This document shows, in pieces, positions 11,466-23,850 of a stretch of 64,000 nt of DNA (its first letter is position 1; every line of letters starts with the position of its first letter). The notes below the pieces were generated by a model that was given only the letters and a program-made list of their open reading frames with translations, did not search any database and was not told the DNA's origin. The stretch covers positions 37,896,698 to 37,960,697 of the forward strand of contig OW121855.1 of NCBI GenBank assembly GCA_933228895.1. Reading direction: 5' to 3'. The translations under genes and the position numbers were made by a program. The stretch comes from Platycnemis pennipes (taxonomy: Eukaryota > Arthropoda > Insecta > Odonata > Platycnemididae).

Positions 11466-13050
11466 AGTGAGCCATCACGCAAGCACGGGCCGACGAAAAT
11501 GTCCACCGTTGGAGAGAGATTTAACTTGCCTTCATTCGCGAAGAAGAGAGCAAATCTTAGAAATAATATCCAATTTGGTTTTAAAAAATCAGTTAATGAT
11601 CATACCTTCTTCAATAAACTATGTAACCACATCTGGACGAATCCTAAAATTTATTTCTGCTGAATAACAACGTGAATTTACTGTTCATTAATTAATTACT
11701 GATTATGTTTTATGCTGTGATGATTTGTTACTGAATGCATGTTATATGTTATTTGCAATGAGTTTAAAAACATTTTAAGAAAGGGGAGGTATTTAAATAT
11801 TGCAAATGATATGTGGACAGATGTAGATGTTTACTATTGCTAACTATATGCTTAAAATCCAAAAGTTGCGAAACTTTTGGCTCAGGTAACAAGGTAAAAA
11901 CGTTGTCTCTGGTATAAATTTTCCATTTCACTGCTTTTGTATTTTTGACAATTACAATATTTTAAAATATAAAGTAAAATGATTACAGTATAAGGTGCTG
12001 TAACCTGATATGAGTTCATCTTATTAAATAGACTTCTTTGCCGACGCTCTGCAGTGGCATTAAACGCATCTCCAGGGCGAATTTACTCTTTTGAAATGGA
12101 TAATCGAAGAAAATACAGCAGAAAAGATATCCACATGGAAAAAATTAGTATCCTGTGTGTTGTCTTGAGACGAAATCGATGATAATTCGTCAACGAATTT
12201 CCATTGGCTGTAATGCCAGTGATAGGGAAACAAAGCAATAGAAATTAATAATACCGGGCAATTTTCTTATCAATTTCCCTGATTGAGTTCCCATTGGACA
12301 TAATATGATTTCGAAGACCGAAATTACTAGGCAGCTTAACACAAGAGTTTGAAATTTTTAGATATATTTAATATAAGTTAATATGTACCTAATATATAAA
12401 GAAAAAGCCTTCGGCGTAACGGGGCCTTGACCCAACGGATTGAAACTGTCACCACCCACTTGTGTTAGGGAATGCCGATGGAAAAAGAAACTATTACATC
12501 ATAACTAATACTTATCAAACCTAACCATGAAATCAGAGTACAATTATTTTCGTTCTGCAAAAGACAATAGACACAATATTCATAACGATGATACCAACAC
12601 AGTCTCTTCTAGTTCATCCAGAAATTATTTGAAACCCATCCCTTTTACCTTAACGAAACTGCTTTCTGAATACGATACATTGGCCATATATGTCATATAA
12701 ATTCAGCAACAATTAATCCATGTGACGGTGTATACGACTATTGTCAATCGATGTAGGAGAAATCTGGGCCATTAAATAATCAATATTGGCATGAAATACC
12801 TATCAAAAATATTTGAAAACAATTTAAATCTATCGCCATGACCACCCCATATGCAAAACGGGCGATTTGCAGGCTAAAAATACGAAAGTACATCTAATAC
12901 GAAGGACATTTTCTTTGATGACTCCTCTAATGGTGACTTTCTCAACGCCTTGGCGGGAAATAGATGACAGCACGAAAGATCGGAATCGGAAGGGGGCTCA
13001 GGAAAAATTTTTTCTCCATTTTACCAACAGATTGAACACACACCCCCGAA
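11466..13050. other. No gene supported
   Basis: The island tails off by about 11560 and is followed by AT-rich DNA. Frames do not exceed 75 codons after 11670. A GC-richer phrase around 12405-12470 contains GGATTGAAAC but does not fold as a tRNA. Confidence 0.45.
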
Positions 13051-14275
13051 AATCTCCTTTATCCGCCCGGCACACACGGCGATCCGATTAGCAAGTGTTG
13101 GCGACGCTTTTTATTTTTCGAATCTTTTTGTGATGCCGAAAACAGCCGTGGTGATAACGCGATCGATGGGACGTCCCGTTGGGAGGAGGTGGGAGAGATG
13201 GGTGGGAGAGATCACGTCAACTTTCCACCGCTTCCCCATGACGCAGCCGGGGGCCAATGGGAGGAGGGAGGAGAATATACAGCACTGCAGGCGGAGTGCA
13301 CGGACCTACACACAAAATCAATTTACAACCCGACGCAGGAAGAAAAAAAATAGACGAGCACTTCAACTTTTTATCGTCCCCGCTCCCGCAAAACGAGTAC
13401 GCCTAATGAAAAACTTTAATCAACGTTCGATGGATGATAACGCAATCCGAGGAAACAAACCACCGTGGGAAACATATCATTTGCTTATTAAAGCGGCTTG
13501 AATAAACATTCGGAGGTGTCTCCACCTCCACTCACGGGATTACACAAATTAGCTAACCCGCAAAAGTCCCTCTATCCACTCCCTCCCTCAGCACTCCACA
13601 CCCCCTGCCATCAACGCCTCAAACCCTACCTCTCTCTATCTCTCATCCCCTTTCCCAACCATACCACCCCTTGGAACCATCTCCACGCCGGCGTCATATC
13701 GGACCTCTTCCTTTTTTTGATGGCGTCCTGCTCGCCTGAGCCCAAACCGCGAAAACAAGGGCTCGCCTCCCTCCGTGGTGGAATGGCGTCGTGTTGCGGG
13801 CAAAATTATTCATTACCTCCAGCTCGCGCCCGACGTACCAAGGCCCAATCAACGGCACGGGCGCGATAAAAAAATGGATTCTGGGTAGGGTGGTGGAGGG
13901 GGGGTTGGAAAAGGGAAAAAAAAACCCGCTTGCACATACGCCCGGAAGGGCACTCACGCAAGCGTAGAGGAGCGCATAAAACCGACCGCCACAAACACGT
14001 TCGTCCGCCGACGCCGCTAAAAGGGCCCGAGCGCATTTCGCAGATGAACTCGCGTGCCACGAATTTCGGCACGGACCGCGATGTGCCGCTTCCAGCACCT
14101 CCTTCCCCGGCCCGACCATCCATGACGCACGGCACTCACGGGCACGCAGGGAGACCACGGAACCGAGGGAAAAATTATCGAACGGGGTTATCAAGGGGTA
14201 TTGGGCGATTGGGTGTCAGACTGTTCAGGGTCCGCGCAGGTAGCGAAGAATTTGTTCTGCGGTTGAATTGACTGT
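13051..14275. other. GC/CpG-rich island with overlapping spurious frames
   Basis: CpG-dense from about 13120 to 14250, with a pyrimidine-rich section at 13505-13690 and a CG-rich section at 13920-14160. Six frames of 109-166 codons overlap on both strands (for example 13694-14194 minus with 166 codons and 13130-13501 plus with 123). None shows a domain, signal peptide or conserved motif, and they contradict each other. The island may be regulatory or contain an untranslated first exon; neither is shown by the sequence. Confidence 0.45.
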
Positions 14276-14760
14276 CAAGTTCCGACCATGAGGTTTACGA
14301 TACATAAAATTGCAGCCATGTGGCCATTATGTTACGGTAACGACTGCGTTGGTGCTTCACATTTCGTCATATACTCCTTTTCTACGCGGAGAACGTGTCA
14401 TGCAAATTAGGGATGCAGCACTCATCTTCCTTCAGCTTCATAAATCTTTCCCATTCCACCGCCAAAATATAAAGGGAGGCTGCTGTGGATCCCGTATCCC
14501 TGAGGAACGTGTCACTGAAACAAGGCAATATTTAGAGACTTTTCTCCTCAAGAGATGCTAAAAATGATGGATCATATCAATATCTCTACACTCTACTTCC
14601 TCCCACATAAATACACGATATTTTAGCAATGCTTGTACTTCACAGTACTCTAAAAATTCAGTAAATAGGAGACTATTAAGTGTCAAGAGACTGAATTATA
14701 AATATTTCCCCAAACGGAACAAAATCCTTTAAACACCATGGCTTTTACGATGCATTATTT
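14276..14760. other. No gene seen
   Basis: One 83-codon frame (14310-14561, plus) without recognisable features; otherwise AT-rich. Confidence 0.45.
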
Positions 14761-14815
14761 TCACCTGATGGTGATGTAGTAGATCGAAACCGGTCGATTT
14801 AAAGTTTTTTTTTGT
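14761..14815 (+). ncRNA. Hammerhead-like motif, probable Penelope-like element remnant
   Basis: In order: CACCTGATGG, then GATGTAGTAGATC (short stem, GAT/ATC), then CGAAACCGGTCG, then an A/T-rich tail with nine T. The hammerhead ribozyme core is CUGANGA, stem II, GAAA, stem III, then UH at the cut site. Here CTGATG, GAAA and the self-complementary ACCGGT followed by C fit that order. Penelope-like retroelements carry small hammerheads with very short stem III. The final A of CUGANGA reads G here, so self-cleavage is doubtful. A second copy lies at 40672. Confidence concerns the motif, not activity. Confidence 0.4.
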
Positions 14816-15420
14816 GGAAAACTGCCGATCTTGTTTATTATGTTGTTCCATTACATCACGCCTGAAACGACTCTATTTATACGACGCATGGGGTTTTGGT
14901 GGAAGGTTTCTTCAAAGCCCACCGATAAATGAATGCCAACCATTCTAACCCCACGCATTCTACGGGATCTCTGGAGATAGGATGCTACAATGCTGTAGTA
15001 ATCAGAGAAACCGGGCCAAAGAAAGTAAAATTTTAAAATCACTTTAATCATCAAGAAAAAAATTGCTTTTACCGAGCACATCCCCTCTTCCTTCCAGCTG
15101 AAGCTGCCTGTCTACTAGGAAATTGATCCACTAAATTTCATTAACAGAGATGCTAGGATTATAACTGACAAGCGTAACTCATGCGTCCGTTAGATGTTGC
15201 GCCCGGAACGGCAGCTGAAGCAATGAGGCCTCTTCAATTTTCGGTGGCCGTTGGATAGACATAAAAGACTACACGTTAAAATTTGTAAAAAGGGACGGAC
15301 AGAGGAAAAAGTAGAGGGTTATAATAACTGAGAATGAAATCTCGGAGACGATGGGTGAGAGCCCGAAAAGGTTGAATTTAAGGGTAACGAGGAAAATAAA
15401 TCAACCCCCATCACTAATAC
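14816..15420. other. No gene seen
   Basis: Contains a 76-codon minus frame (14851-15081) of no recognisable type. Sequence just after the hammerhead-like motif may still belong to the same decayed element, but no coding remnant is visible. Confidence 0.4.
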
Positions 15421-15930
15421 CCTGACAACGTACGCCACCTCTCATTCACCAGAATGCCCACGTGTGACCGCAGGAGGGTTTGAGGGAAGAGACAGAGAGA
15501 GGCAGGGTCCCGACGTCCAGGGGGTACATCAAAGGACTGTTTTAATTTCTTCCGCGCGCGATAAGCGACGGAATGTGCGGTCGGCGAAATTATAGACGAT
15601 TAGAATTCCGAATTCCTCGCCTCGGTCATCGGATGCGAATTGAAATGGTAGTTTTGAGTGCCCGCATTTGTACGAGTGGCGTACAGAGAGACTCCCTTTC
15701 CCACGGTCCACCCGCAAACACGCAACACGTCACGCGGTCCTGCGTACCCTGTCTCCCTCGTTAGGGTTTTATTTCTGCCCTTTTTCATTCCGCGAGCGCG
15801 GAATTTCGACCGGTCGGTGCCTAGCGACTCTTGCGGTCGAGCGGGCTGTTTGTTAGGGCGAGGATGATGCTCTCTCTTTTATTTGCAATCAAAGTGACTC
15901 GCGGCATTTACAGACCGCGAGTCTTGAAAG
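15421..15930. other. Short CpG-rich island
   Basis: CG dinucleotides are dense at 15540-15860 (for example CGCGCGCG near 15555). Five frames of 62-69 codons overlap in different frames and strands and are taken as chance. Confidence 0.45.
15896..15923. repeat. Perfect 9-bp inverted repeat (hairpin)
   Basis: GACTCGCGG (15896-15904) is the exact reverse complement of CCGCGAGTC (15915-15923), with a 10-nt spacer. It sits at the right edge of the CpG-rich island. No T-run follows, and there is no reason to call it a terminator in this type of genome. Confidence 0.8.
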
Positions 15931-18900
15931 ACAGAAAAGAAAGTCTTGAAAGAAAATTTATACACAAGATTAAACTTAAATATTGTAGCAGCTAACGAGA
16001 AAGAAAAAAAGTGAACAATATATGAAAACGAGATGATAGGTGAGATTAAGTAATTGGAAAGTTATAATTGTTTCATTAGGATGTAATTGTTGGTGATCAA
16101 ATAAGTATATCCTCTGCAGATAAGATATTCTACCGAGCAACCCCATCAATCTAAGTACGTAATAAATTAATCCGCGAGCTATACTTTCTGTCACTTATCT
16201 TTGTCTTGCCTCTGAATACTTCAGTGACCATAACTGCCTGAAATTTAGTACTGATCGAGATAGCGTAATATTCTCTGAAAGCCATAAAAACAAAAATATA
16301 TAAAAATAGATCATTTAAATTATCACTTTCCTAATATGGGTTAGTAGAAGAAACATTTCTCTAAAATGTCTCCTCTAACTAAAGGGTAATCACCTCTTTG
16401 AAATCTGATAAATAGCCCCAGATATTTTTCATACAGAACATATAAAAAGTATGAGGCAAAGAATTGAATGGGATTCACATACTGAAGGTGTATAGTATAA
16501 GAAATATTCAAATTTGAATTTTATATATGTTCACCAGTAACTAGAGTGACAGTGTATACATTCAGTCAATTTATGCCCATGTGGAGGACTAAGAATCACG
16601 GTTGAAGTTCAGTGTTGAAACGGCACGTACGCAAAAATTGACATGAGAGGACAAAATATGAGAAAACTAACAAGAAAGTAAGAGGAGTAATATCACAGCC
16701 ATTGCACTCTAGAGCAACTTATATTCCTTACTATCATTGACGAAATGATACTAATCCTTAGTATCATTATCGTGTACACACCATGACATTATTTAGTTGC
16801 CTAAAAAAAAATGCTGCGACCCTTTGCATAAAATCGATCGTAACTCAATGAAATCCCGTGCTTGCGTTTTTATTCCAGTTCCCCAGGAAAACACATCACA
16901 TCACTCCTGAGGTTCCTGCTTCGCGTGTAAGCTTTCAATAAAAATATTTTTGCCGAAAACCCTTCACTTACCTACCTCCAGGTGGTCGGAAGAATGTTCC
17001 TTACGTCGGAAGTTATTCTTACAGATGTTAGTCACGATATCACATAAGTTAAACCGAGGCACCCTTCTGTTTATGAACCTCTAGAATTAGCGTGCTTAAA
17101 AGTGCTCACGGGAAATGCTTGGTGAGATATTGGCAAACGGTCTGAAACTAAAGGGCAAGCTCCGAATATCACCGTCCTCTCGAAAATCCATCGCATCGTT
17201 TTAGCATTCAGGCCATTGTCGAGGTCGTTTACAAAGCGAATGTATGGGTATAAATACTCAATCACGCAGCCCATAATAAACCTTTGTACTGTACAAATTT
17301 GCACAAGAGAAGCGAGGGAACATTCTCCACTGCTGTTTATATTTCCTAAAGAGCATGTCGGTAGGTAATTCAGCACATAGTTGGTAGGGGAATTTCTTAC
17401 TGAGCAACGAGACTAAATTTCCCAAAAGGCAATGCAGTTCATACGCGTGCGAAAATTCTGCAGACTCTTGTTAAATCCCACTGCAAATAACATATGCTCT
17501 TTTTTCGTCTGCTAAGTGAGGTGGAGGTGATGACCATGCTTCATTTCCACTGAACGCAGTCACGAGCATAAAAAAATACGAAAGAATTCCAATTTCTTAA
17601 ATCATTAGGTTTATAAATTTTAATATCTTGCATTTGAAATTAGATTTCAGTTTTCCAAAAATTGATAACATATCTTTAGTAACTCTAATTTGATTAATAT
17701 GCAAAAATTAAAAAAATTGACAGGCATCATAATGTTGCGAGATGAAATTTTCAAAATTTTGATTCCCTTGCATGTAGAATGATACTCAATACGTGAAATA
17801 ACATGGTATTTAATAATCATTGAGGAATCACACGGGAGATTGAGTTATTGTAGTGTCTTGATTAGCTGGTGGTAGACATTTTTCACAGGAATTCAGGCAC
17901 TTGGAGAATATTTCAAGTTTCGCACCCCGTAGGTCATCAAACAGATAACCTCTTGGTACCATTCGCAGCAAGTATGCTGTCGCCAGGTTCAATCCACCCT
18001 TCCTCCTCGTCCATAAAAATTCCTTCCTCAACCCACCTATCTTTACTATGGCGCAAATTAGCTAATCTCTCTGCTGCCTCACCTGAATACTGAACTAACT
18101 ACATGCCACATACGCTTTTAGACATGGAGAAGGAAAATATCCTAATACAGAAAGTATGCATTAGAAACTTTTCATTTGAGGGCTGCGACTAAATGACTCC
18201 AGAGCAATGTTTTCCAGCCTTCCATCCTCAGCGGGGAAGGACCACCTCGCCACAGAGCTGTAACGTTTCTGAGGTGGCTTTCGTGGTGAAAACATTTTCA
18301 AAAAATTTGGTTCCAACCCAAGGGTGGAATAAAATTCGTTATACTTCCCATTCAGAAAAAGTTGGGCATCTCTGTTTCCGAGAATTGCATTGTTTAGAGC
18401 TCCTACATCTGAAGTCGTTCCCTCAGATTCTCGAGCAGTGAGCCGCAAAGTTTTGAGAACTTCTGAAGTATCGTTTAAGGATTTTAAGGGATATTACTGC
18501 ACAAAGTTTTACGTTTTCTTCTACGTTTAAGGCATGAGAATAAAAATGGTGCTATTGCCGCAGTCTATTTTCATAGTTTCATTTTAATTTTGCTGGCTTT
18601 CGGAGAATATTAAGTTATCTCGAGCAGGCGAAGTTTAGTGCCTGTTGCCTGCCAAGTATCCAGCGCCCTCAACAACAGCCGCGTCTCCTGAATCAACTAT
18701 TAAAATAGGAAATACCTGTAGCATAAATAGATTTCTTACTTTATAGGGATAAGAAATTGGCTACGATCTCATAATAATTAACTCAGCTCATCATTTATCA
18801 ACCTTAAGGCCTTATTTTACTGAGGTGGAGTGAGTGGTATACCAGAACAAACTAAAAGTTTACACATTAACTGTGAAATTTAGGGTAAAGCAGGTATGGA

Positions 18901-19599
18901 AGATAGAGAAGACTGCAGAACTTTCCCAAATTCTGTGTTGTGATACTGAAATGAATGAAAACCCTATATAAATATCTACCTCGAAGTTTAAGCTTTACAA
19001 GTCGACACAGCTGCTTTTTTAAAAATTCAAACTGAGGAAAAAGCTCACAAAGGAACGCTCTAAACGGCCCAGCCAAATAGCATTATACAATGATAAAATA
19101 ATGCACATGCAAAAGGTCCAAATTGTTCAAGATAATCAATTAGAGCAGCTGACAATGAAGTGAGCTTGCTGGCTGTAAGACATTTTTGGAAGACAATTGC
19201 ACCAATGCCAAAAGGTAAGATGAGAATGAAAATAAGGTTCAGGTGAAGGCAATAAATGTTTTACTATCACATAATAGGGTAATTTATTACTTTTTCAAGT
19301 AGCAGGGCCATTTATGTTTTCCATTATTTTTAGATATCTCTCAACCCATTCACGGTCATTACAAAGGCAGATATAATTATTACTATCAACTTTTCCAAAA
19401 GATTATGTGAGTTAGAGAAAATAAATGCAGATCAGAATACAAAATACTTGATTTTGTTCTAAAATATAGAGAAGAAATAATGATAATCATGTGTAATTTC
19501 GCAAATAATTGTCCCTTTATCGAAATATATAAATACAACTTAAATAGTTTATAGTAAACTAAAGTAAACTTAGAGTTAAACATTTTACCAGTTAAAAGT
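15931..19599. other. No gene seen; AT-rich
   Basis: About 3.7 kb. The longest frames are 101 codons (17071-17376, minus) and 95 codons (18161-18448, minus), neither recognisable. The only clear structure is the small hairpin at 16744-16768. Confidence 0.5.
16744..16768. repeat. Perfect 11-bp hairpin
   Basis: AATGATACTAA (16744-16754) pairs fully with TTAGTATCATT (16758-16768) across a TCC loop. The flanks extend the pairing after one mismatch (CGA against TCG). Function unknown. Confidence 0.85.
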
Positions 19600-19631
19600 T
19601 ATTACAGTATATATCACTGAAAATTATTACA

Positions 19632-19847
19632 GTGATAAATACAAAAAGGAAAGAGTGTACTACGAAAACGCTGAACTTAGAAAAATTAATAAATAATGAA
19701 ATTCCAAGTCATTATACACATAAGGGCAGTCGGCAACTAAGTGTTTATGTTCCAAAAGTATTTAATAAAATGAGTGATGACTTAAAAAATATGGAATCTA
19801 TAAGTGAAGTCAAGAGAAAGACCAGGAAATGGTTGCTGAGCACATAA
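19632..19847 (+). pseudogene. LINE reverse transcriptase C-terminal remnant
   Basis: 71 codons, closing with TAA. Residues from about 28 on (S-H-Y-T-H-K-G-S-R-Q-L, then V-Y-V-P-K-V-F-N-K-M, then a closing K-R-K-T-R-K-W-L-L) match the usual end of arthropod LINE ORF2 proteins, where a T-R-G-S/N motif is followed by a V-P-R-x-F/W-N signature and the chain stops within about 30 residues. Catalytic parts are missing upstream, where the frame is broken and AT-rich. The natural stop appears to be kept. Not functional. Confidence 0.6.
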
Positions 19848-19914
19848 TAAATGTTGTTAGAGATAAGTACTAATAAATTCTTTACTCTAATCCACTAATA
19901 AAGTATAAATAGCA

Positions 19915-19945
19915 CCTGCTGATAAGCCAAAAGTGGCTTAGCAGG
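19915..19945 (+). repeat. Hairpin in LINE 3' UTR
   Basis: CCTGCT-GATAAGCC pairs with GGCTTA-GCAGG around an AAAAGT loop, with a small bulge. It may be a recognition structure of the LINE transcript. Confidence 0.6.
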
Positions 19946-20190
19946 ACCATAACGGTAACTTAATTTGAAAGCAAAAAGTGTGCACTTAAGTTATGTAATT
20001 AGCTATCCTGAAAATGGCAATTGGTTTTTTATTTAAATGTTTAATTTATTGTTTTACTTTGTAAATAATGCTTTCCTATACAATTATGTAAAAGTTCATA
20101 CGAGTCATTATGTATTGCTCTGTTGCTTTCAGGGGTTTTGTACGCAAAGCATTGAAATAAACCTGAAATTCTGTTAATAAAAAAAACTAA

Positions 20191-21409
20191 GGTACTTTCT
20201 AATGGTTTATTTTATCTCTGTATCACTGGATATTTATGGATGAAATCTATATATACCACTTGTTTTCTGTATCGGTCTTGTGTATTCATATACCTCTCGT
20301 TTACCTTCTGTTAGAAAAAGACTACGAGGACATTGCAAGGGGAACGTGAACAACAGCCTCGAAAATAGAGTCTAAATAAAAGTTCGACAAAATTCACTCA
20401 GCGAACCTTAAACTCAAGACGGTTATCCTGACTCTCTCACAATAGCGCCCAACCTCCCCAACGGATCTGCAAAACAGTTGATGAAATAGCTGACTGCCGG
20501 AAAAAAAGGATAGGCGAATCAGTACGTGTGGGGCCCTCTTCGGATATCAAGGAGATAAAGTGGGAAATCTCTGAGACAACCCTCGTGAACTGTATAGAGA
20601 AAAGAGACTGACGACTTGAAGCGCTTATATCTGGGGAAATCCCACTAGTTGGCTAAACAAAATGGGGGGAGGGAAAAAGACAAGGATGGAGGATTAGGGT
20701 GGGAAGAGGATGAGTCAGTAAGTAGGAAGTGTTCGAAGATATATATTGAAAAATACGCACGGTAAGAAAATGAAGGGAGAGTGTCCACAAGAAAACGGGG
20801 ATTACAACGAGGGATAAGAGGAAATAAGGTTAGAATAATAATATGAAATACGGGAAATATGAAACATGGGATGAGAGAACACTAAATGGATGATGACTGG
20901 TAGAGGACAGACTAAAAAGGAGGGGAAACTGAAGGTATGTACACTATCCAAGAGAAAGGACATCGGGGTGAGGGAAGCAGCGGTGCTACACAGACATGAG
21001 CATACGTGAATGTATTCGGTATAGGAAGCAAAATAGTTAGGTATCAGCACACTAGAAGGAAAGCGAATACACTATTCCCATCTTCCAACTAGATCCCCGT
21101 TCCGTGAGTCTGGGGGCTCGGGGAGATGAGAGTAAGGAACTGTTTGGGGAGAGATGAAGAGAAGAGAGAGAAGGATGAGCCTAAGTAACTAAAGAAGGTG
21201 ACACAGAGAAGGAGACGTAGTCAGACAAATGCGTCCTTCCCTTTATCGATGGCTTCTTTCTTTCTTATGTCGCTCATTCCTTTGGCCTTCTTTTACACTC
21301 GTCCCTTGAGTGATCGTAGAGCAATTATAAGTAATGCTGCTTTTTAAGTGCCTCGCTTCACTCAATTTTCTCTTTCTCAAAGTTATTTATTTTACGATCC
21401 ATGTAATAG
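20191..21409. other. No gene seen
   Basis: AT-rich to mixed sequence; longest frame 82 codons (20802-21050, minus), low complexity. A purine-rich stretch lies at 20660-20900. Confidence 0.5.
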
Positions 21410-21940
21410 ATAACTTGTGTTCAGCCCGAAGGTTGGTTTTTGATAGGTGAGTGTAGAGCTCACCCCGTACTAAGCCATTGGCGAGTGAAATTCACACATT
21501 CAGGGTAAGGGGGGCAGGTCCTTTCCCTGGGCCACCTGCGATTTCCCACAAAGTTCTGACACACAGAAAATCGAATCGCAAGGTTCTTAGGTGGGGGTGT
21601 CCAGAAAGGCTTCTGCCCGGGATGTGAACCCGGGACCATCCGGTCGGTAGCCAGGCATGTAGCCAGAAATTTGCTTGGGGGAGGGGGTTAACTTGAAACA
21701 TATCAGCCTTGCCCATTCGGTGCCGACATGTTACAAATCTCTTTTCTTAATTTTCTGTGCTTGGTATTTATTTTCACAGTGCCAATACTTATCTCTTCTC
21801 ACTGGTAAAGTTAAGCTAAAATAAGAACAACAAAATTATTGGGGAAAAAAATCAGGCCGGTGACTGAACCACCCCCCCCGACCTCCTGGCTACGTGCAGT
21901 AACTCAGCGCTCTACCCACTAGTCCACCTCGATCCACAAT
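21410..21940 (-). mobile_element. tRNA-derived SINE, split by a nested insertion
   Basis: Read on the minus strand, the head has an A-box-like TAGTGGGTAGAG (complement of 21910-21921) after GATCGAGGTGGAC. The B box, GGTTCACATCC (complement of 21620-21630), lies inside a T-arm-like palindrome of CCCGGG around it. A non-tRNA body of about 200 bp follows down to about 21410. In a working SINE the A and B boxes lie about 30-60 bp apart; here about 280 bp separate them because a 243-bp element sits between them. The internal Pol III promoter is therefore broken. Confidence 0.6.
21655..21897. mobile_element. Non-autonomous DNA element nested in the SINE
   Basis: Ends are inverted repeats: GCATGTAGCCAGAAATT on the left, and on the right the reverse complement GCACGTAGCCAGGAGGT. 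Both lead into G-rich subterminal runs (GGGGGAGGGGG and, read inward from the right, GGTCGGGGGGGG). Flanks GTAGCCAG (21647-21654) and GTAACTCAG (21899-21907) resemble a decayed 8-9 bp target duplication, which would point to hAT; this is uncertain. No coding capacity. Confidence 0.5.
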
Positions 21941-22915
21941 ATTGATATAATGTCCTTGATTAGGTAGGTATTTAGAAAACCTTCCAACAATGGGCACTCT
22001 GAAAGGAAATGAGTATCGTAAGTGGTAAAAAATGGGCAGGCATGCATGATTTAGACAAATGAGGTGTATATTTTGCAGCAGGTCTTGTCATCATCGCTAT
22101 ATACACAGATGGTCCTCTCTAAAAAGTACTTAAGTTTGCCCTGGAAAGATACCAACGTGATTTTTATTTAGCGATATTACAACTCTGTGGCTAAAGAGTG
22201 ATTATTTATAGAGTAGGAACTGAATATGTATGGTTGAGTACCTACACTGCCTGAAATGCTTTCAACCGTGACTCATAATACTCATCCGTGTTTAAGGGAA
22301 CTTCAATTATGATTAATGCGTTATATCAAATTAACATTTGAAGAACTGCAAAACCTCGAGAGGAATATACGCTAACTTGTCATTTCCAAACAGGCTGTAT
22401 CAAGTGCCTATTTTATAAGATCAAGGGATCACTTACACAACTAGCTAATGGTGTAGGGTGGCTAGAATGTTTAATGAAACTTTATAAAAGTGAATCAAAA
22501 CGAATGAAGCATGCACAACGTCAATATACACCATTAGGTACGCGAAGTGCAAAGAAGCTATACAGAATCATGTATTCACATCCATTTGAGATTGAACAAT
22601 TCAGGCAAGGTTTTGACTTTTTCATATATAATCTCCAAAATAATGCCATTTCGCTAGGTTAGATTTCCCCTTCATGTTTGCTAACATCCCATGAATTCAG
22701 AGAGGGTCTCTGTTTTATTGGAGGAAATTCTGTCTCAAACATGTAAAAGCGCATTTGTTAAGTCCTACATCAATCTCAAATGCGGTTTGGTATACGGGAA
22801 ATTAGCTCCAGACTCTGAAATCAAAGAACTCTTAAAGAGTGGTCGGTACTGGAATACTGCTTTTGGGCTACTAACCAAGTTTCGTTAGACGCCTGATTTT
22901 TTTTATCCTTAAAGG
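21941..22915. other. No gene supported
   Basis: Two short plus-strand frames follow each other (22474-22662, 62 codons; 22691-22888, 65 codons). They are charged and not low complexity, so an old mobile-element coding remnant is possible, but I recognise no motif. Confidence 0.35.
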
Positions 22916-23850
22916 GTTATCTGGCCACGGTCTTGCGTGAAACAGAGCCCTTCAATATCTCTCTCGAAAACAGCTTCACTTTCCCCGTACGAAGCCCCCA
23001 CCGCGCTCACAGCCGCAACTCCTGGGATACCCAGCAGACGGACAGATGTTTTTTCTCCAGAGAGGCGCGCGGTGGGAAATGCAGAGACAGAGAGAGAATG
23101 GAAAAGAGATAAGTCAAGGGATGCAAGAAGTCGGAGTTGAGTTGAGGCTGCGGTGAGATAGCGATGAGGAGCTGCAAGAGAGAGTAGGTGGCGTGGGAGG
23201 ATAGGGAAAGAGGGAGTTGGATAACGGAGCGGTGAGTCCAAGAGGCAGCAAGAAGAGAGCGAGGCTTCCCGAGATAGCAGAAGCTGGAGTTTGGTCTCGC
23301 CGTCTCAGCTTCTGTTGCGAAGGGAGACCAAGCTGACGCCATGCATACTACTATGGAGAAGGGGAAGGGGGATGCATTTAGCGGCGCAAGAGCCATCATC
23401 CATCGACCAACTCCCTCACTATCTCTCTCTCTTTCTCACTCTTAGAGACGCGATATTGTGTAAGCTACTGCGCATTATTAGTGAGGGAAAATGGTAGGGG
23501 AATATATGTGGGGGAGGGGGGCTAAAAAGAGAGGAATAAAGGGGACTAAAAAGCTCTTCCGTACTCGAGATTTATATGGGGTTGAAGGCAAGTGTGGAGG
23601 CCTCTTTTAATTTCAGCTCGAAACGACCGAGAGGGGAGAGATGAGGGAAAGTCGACGAAGCCGGGTCCCCGCCATCCTTCATATTTCACGGCATCTTTAT
23701 TGTTTCGCTGCCTCGGTGGGCCTTCCTATTCAACCAGGCCAGTTGTGAGGAAAACTCGTATTTCTCTCTACCTTCCCGCAGCTATTCTTGACGGAGTACA
23801 TCGGCAGTCTAACGAGTACGCAATAGTAATTATTTTCCACATCACACTCG
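22916..23850. other. GC/CpG-rich, GA-skewed island
   Basis: CpG-rich at 22980-23070 and strongly GA-rich on the plus strand at 23070-23280 and 23490-23660, with a CT-rich patch at 23405-23445. Overlapping frames of 110-130 codons on the minus strand (22909-23241, 23007-23399) are serine/leucine low complexity and are not called. Confidence 0.4.

Larger units (their letters stand above)
19600..20190 (+). mobile_element. 3' end of a second, different LINE
   Basis: A short RT C-terminal remnant (to 19847) is followed by an AT-rich UTR of about 330 bp. The UTR has a hairpin at 19915-19945 and ends AAATAAACCTG...TTAATAAAAAAA at about 20185. The order coding remnant, UTR, A-rich tail fits a LINE inserted in plus orientation. 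It differs in coding and UTR sequence from the element at 1-602, so two LINE families are present. Confidence 0.6.

Noticed and set aside
12405..12470. tRNA-like segment (GGATTGAAAC, GGGGCCTTGACC)
   Set aside because: No cloverleaf could be drawn and no A and B boxes at proper spacing were found.
13130..14271. Several 109-166 codon frames on both strands
   Set aside because: They overlap and contradict each other, lack signal peptides or motifs, and coincide with CpG-rich composition.
22474..22888. Two successive short frames as one broken gene
   Set aside because: They are in plausible order, but no motif links them to each other or to any family I know.
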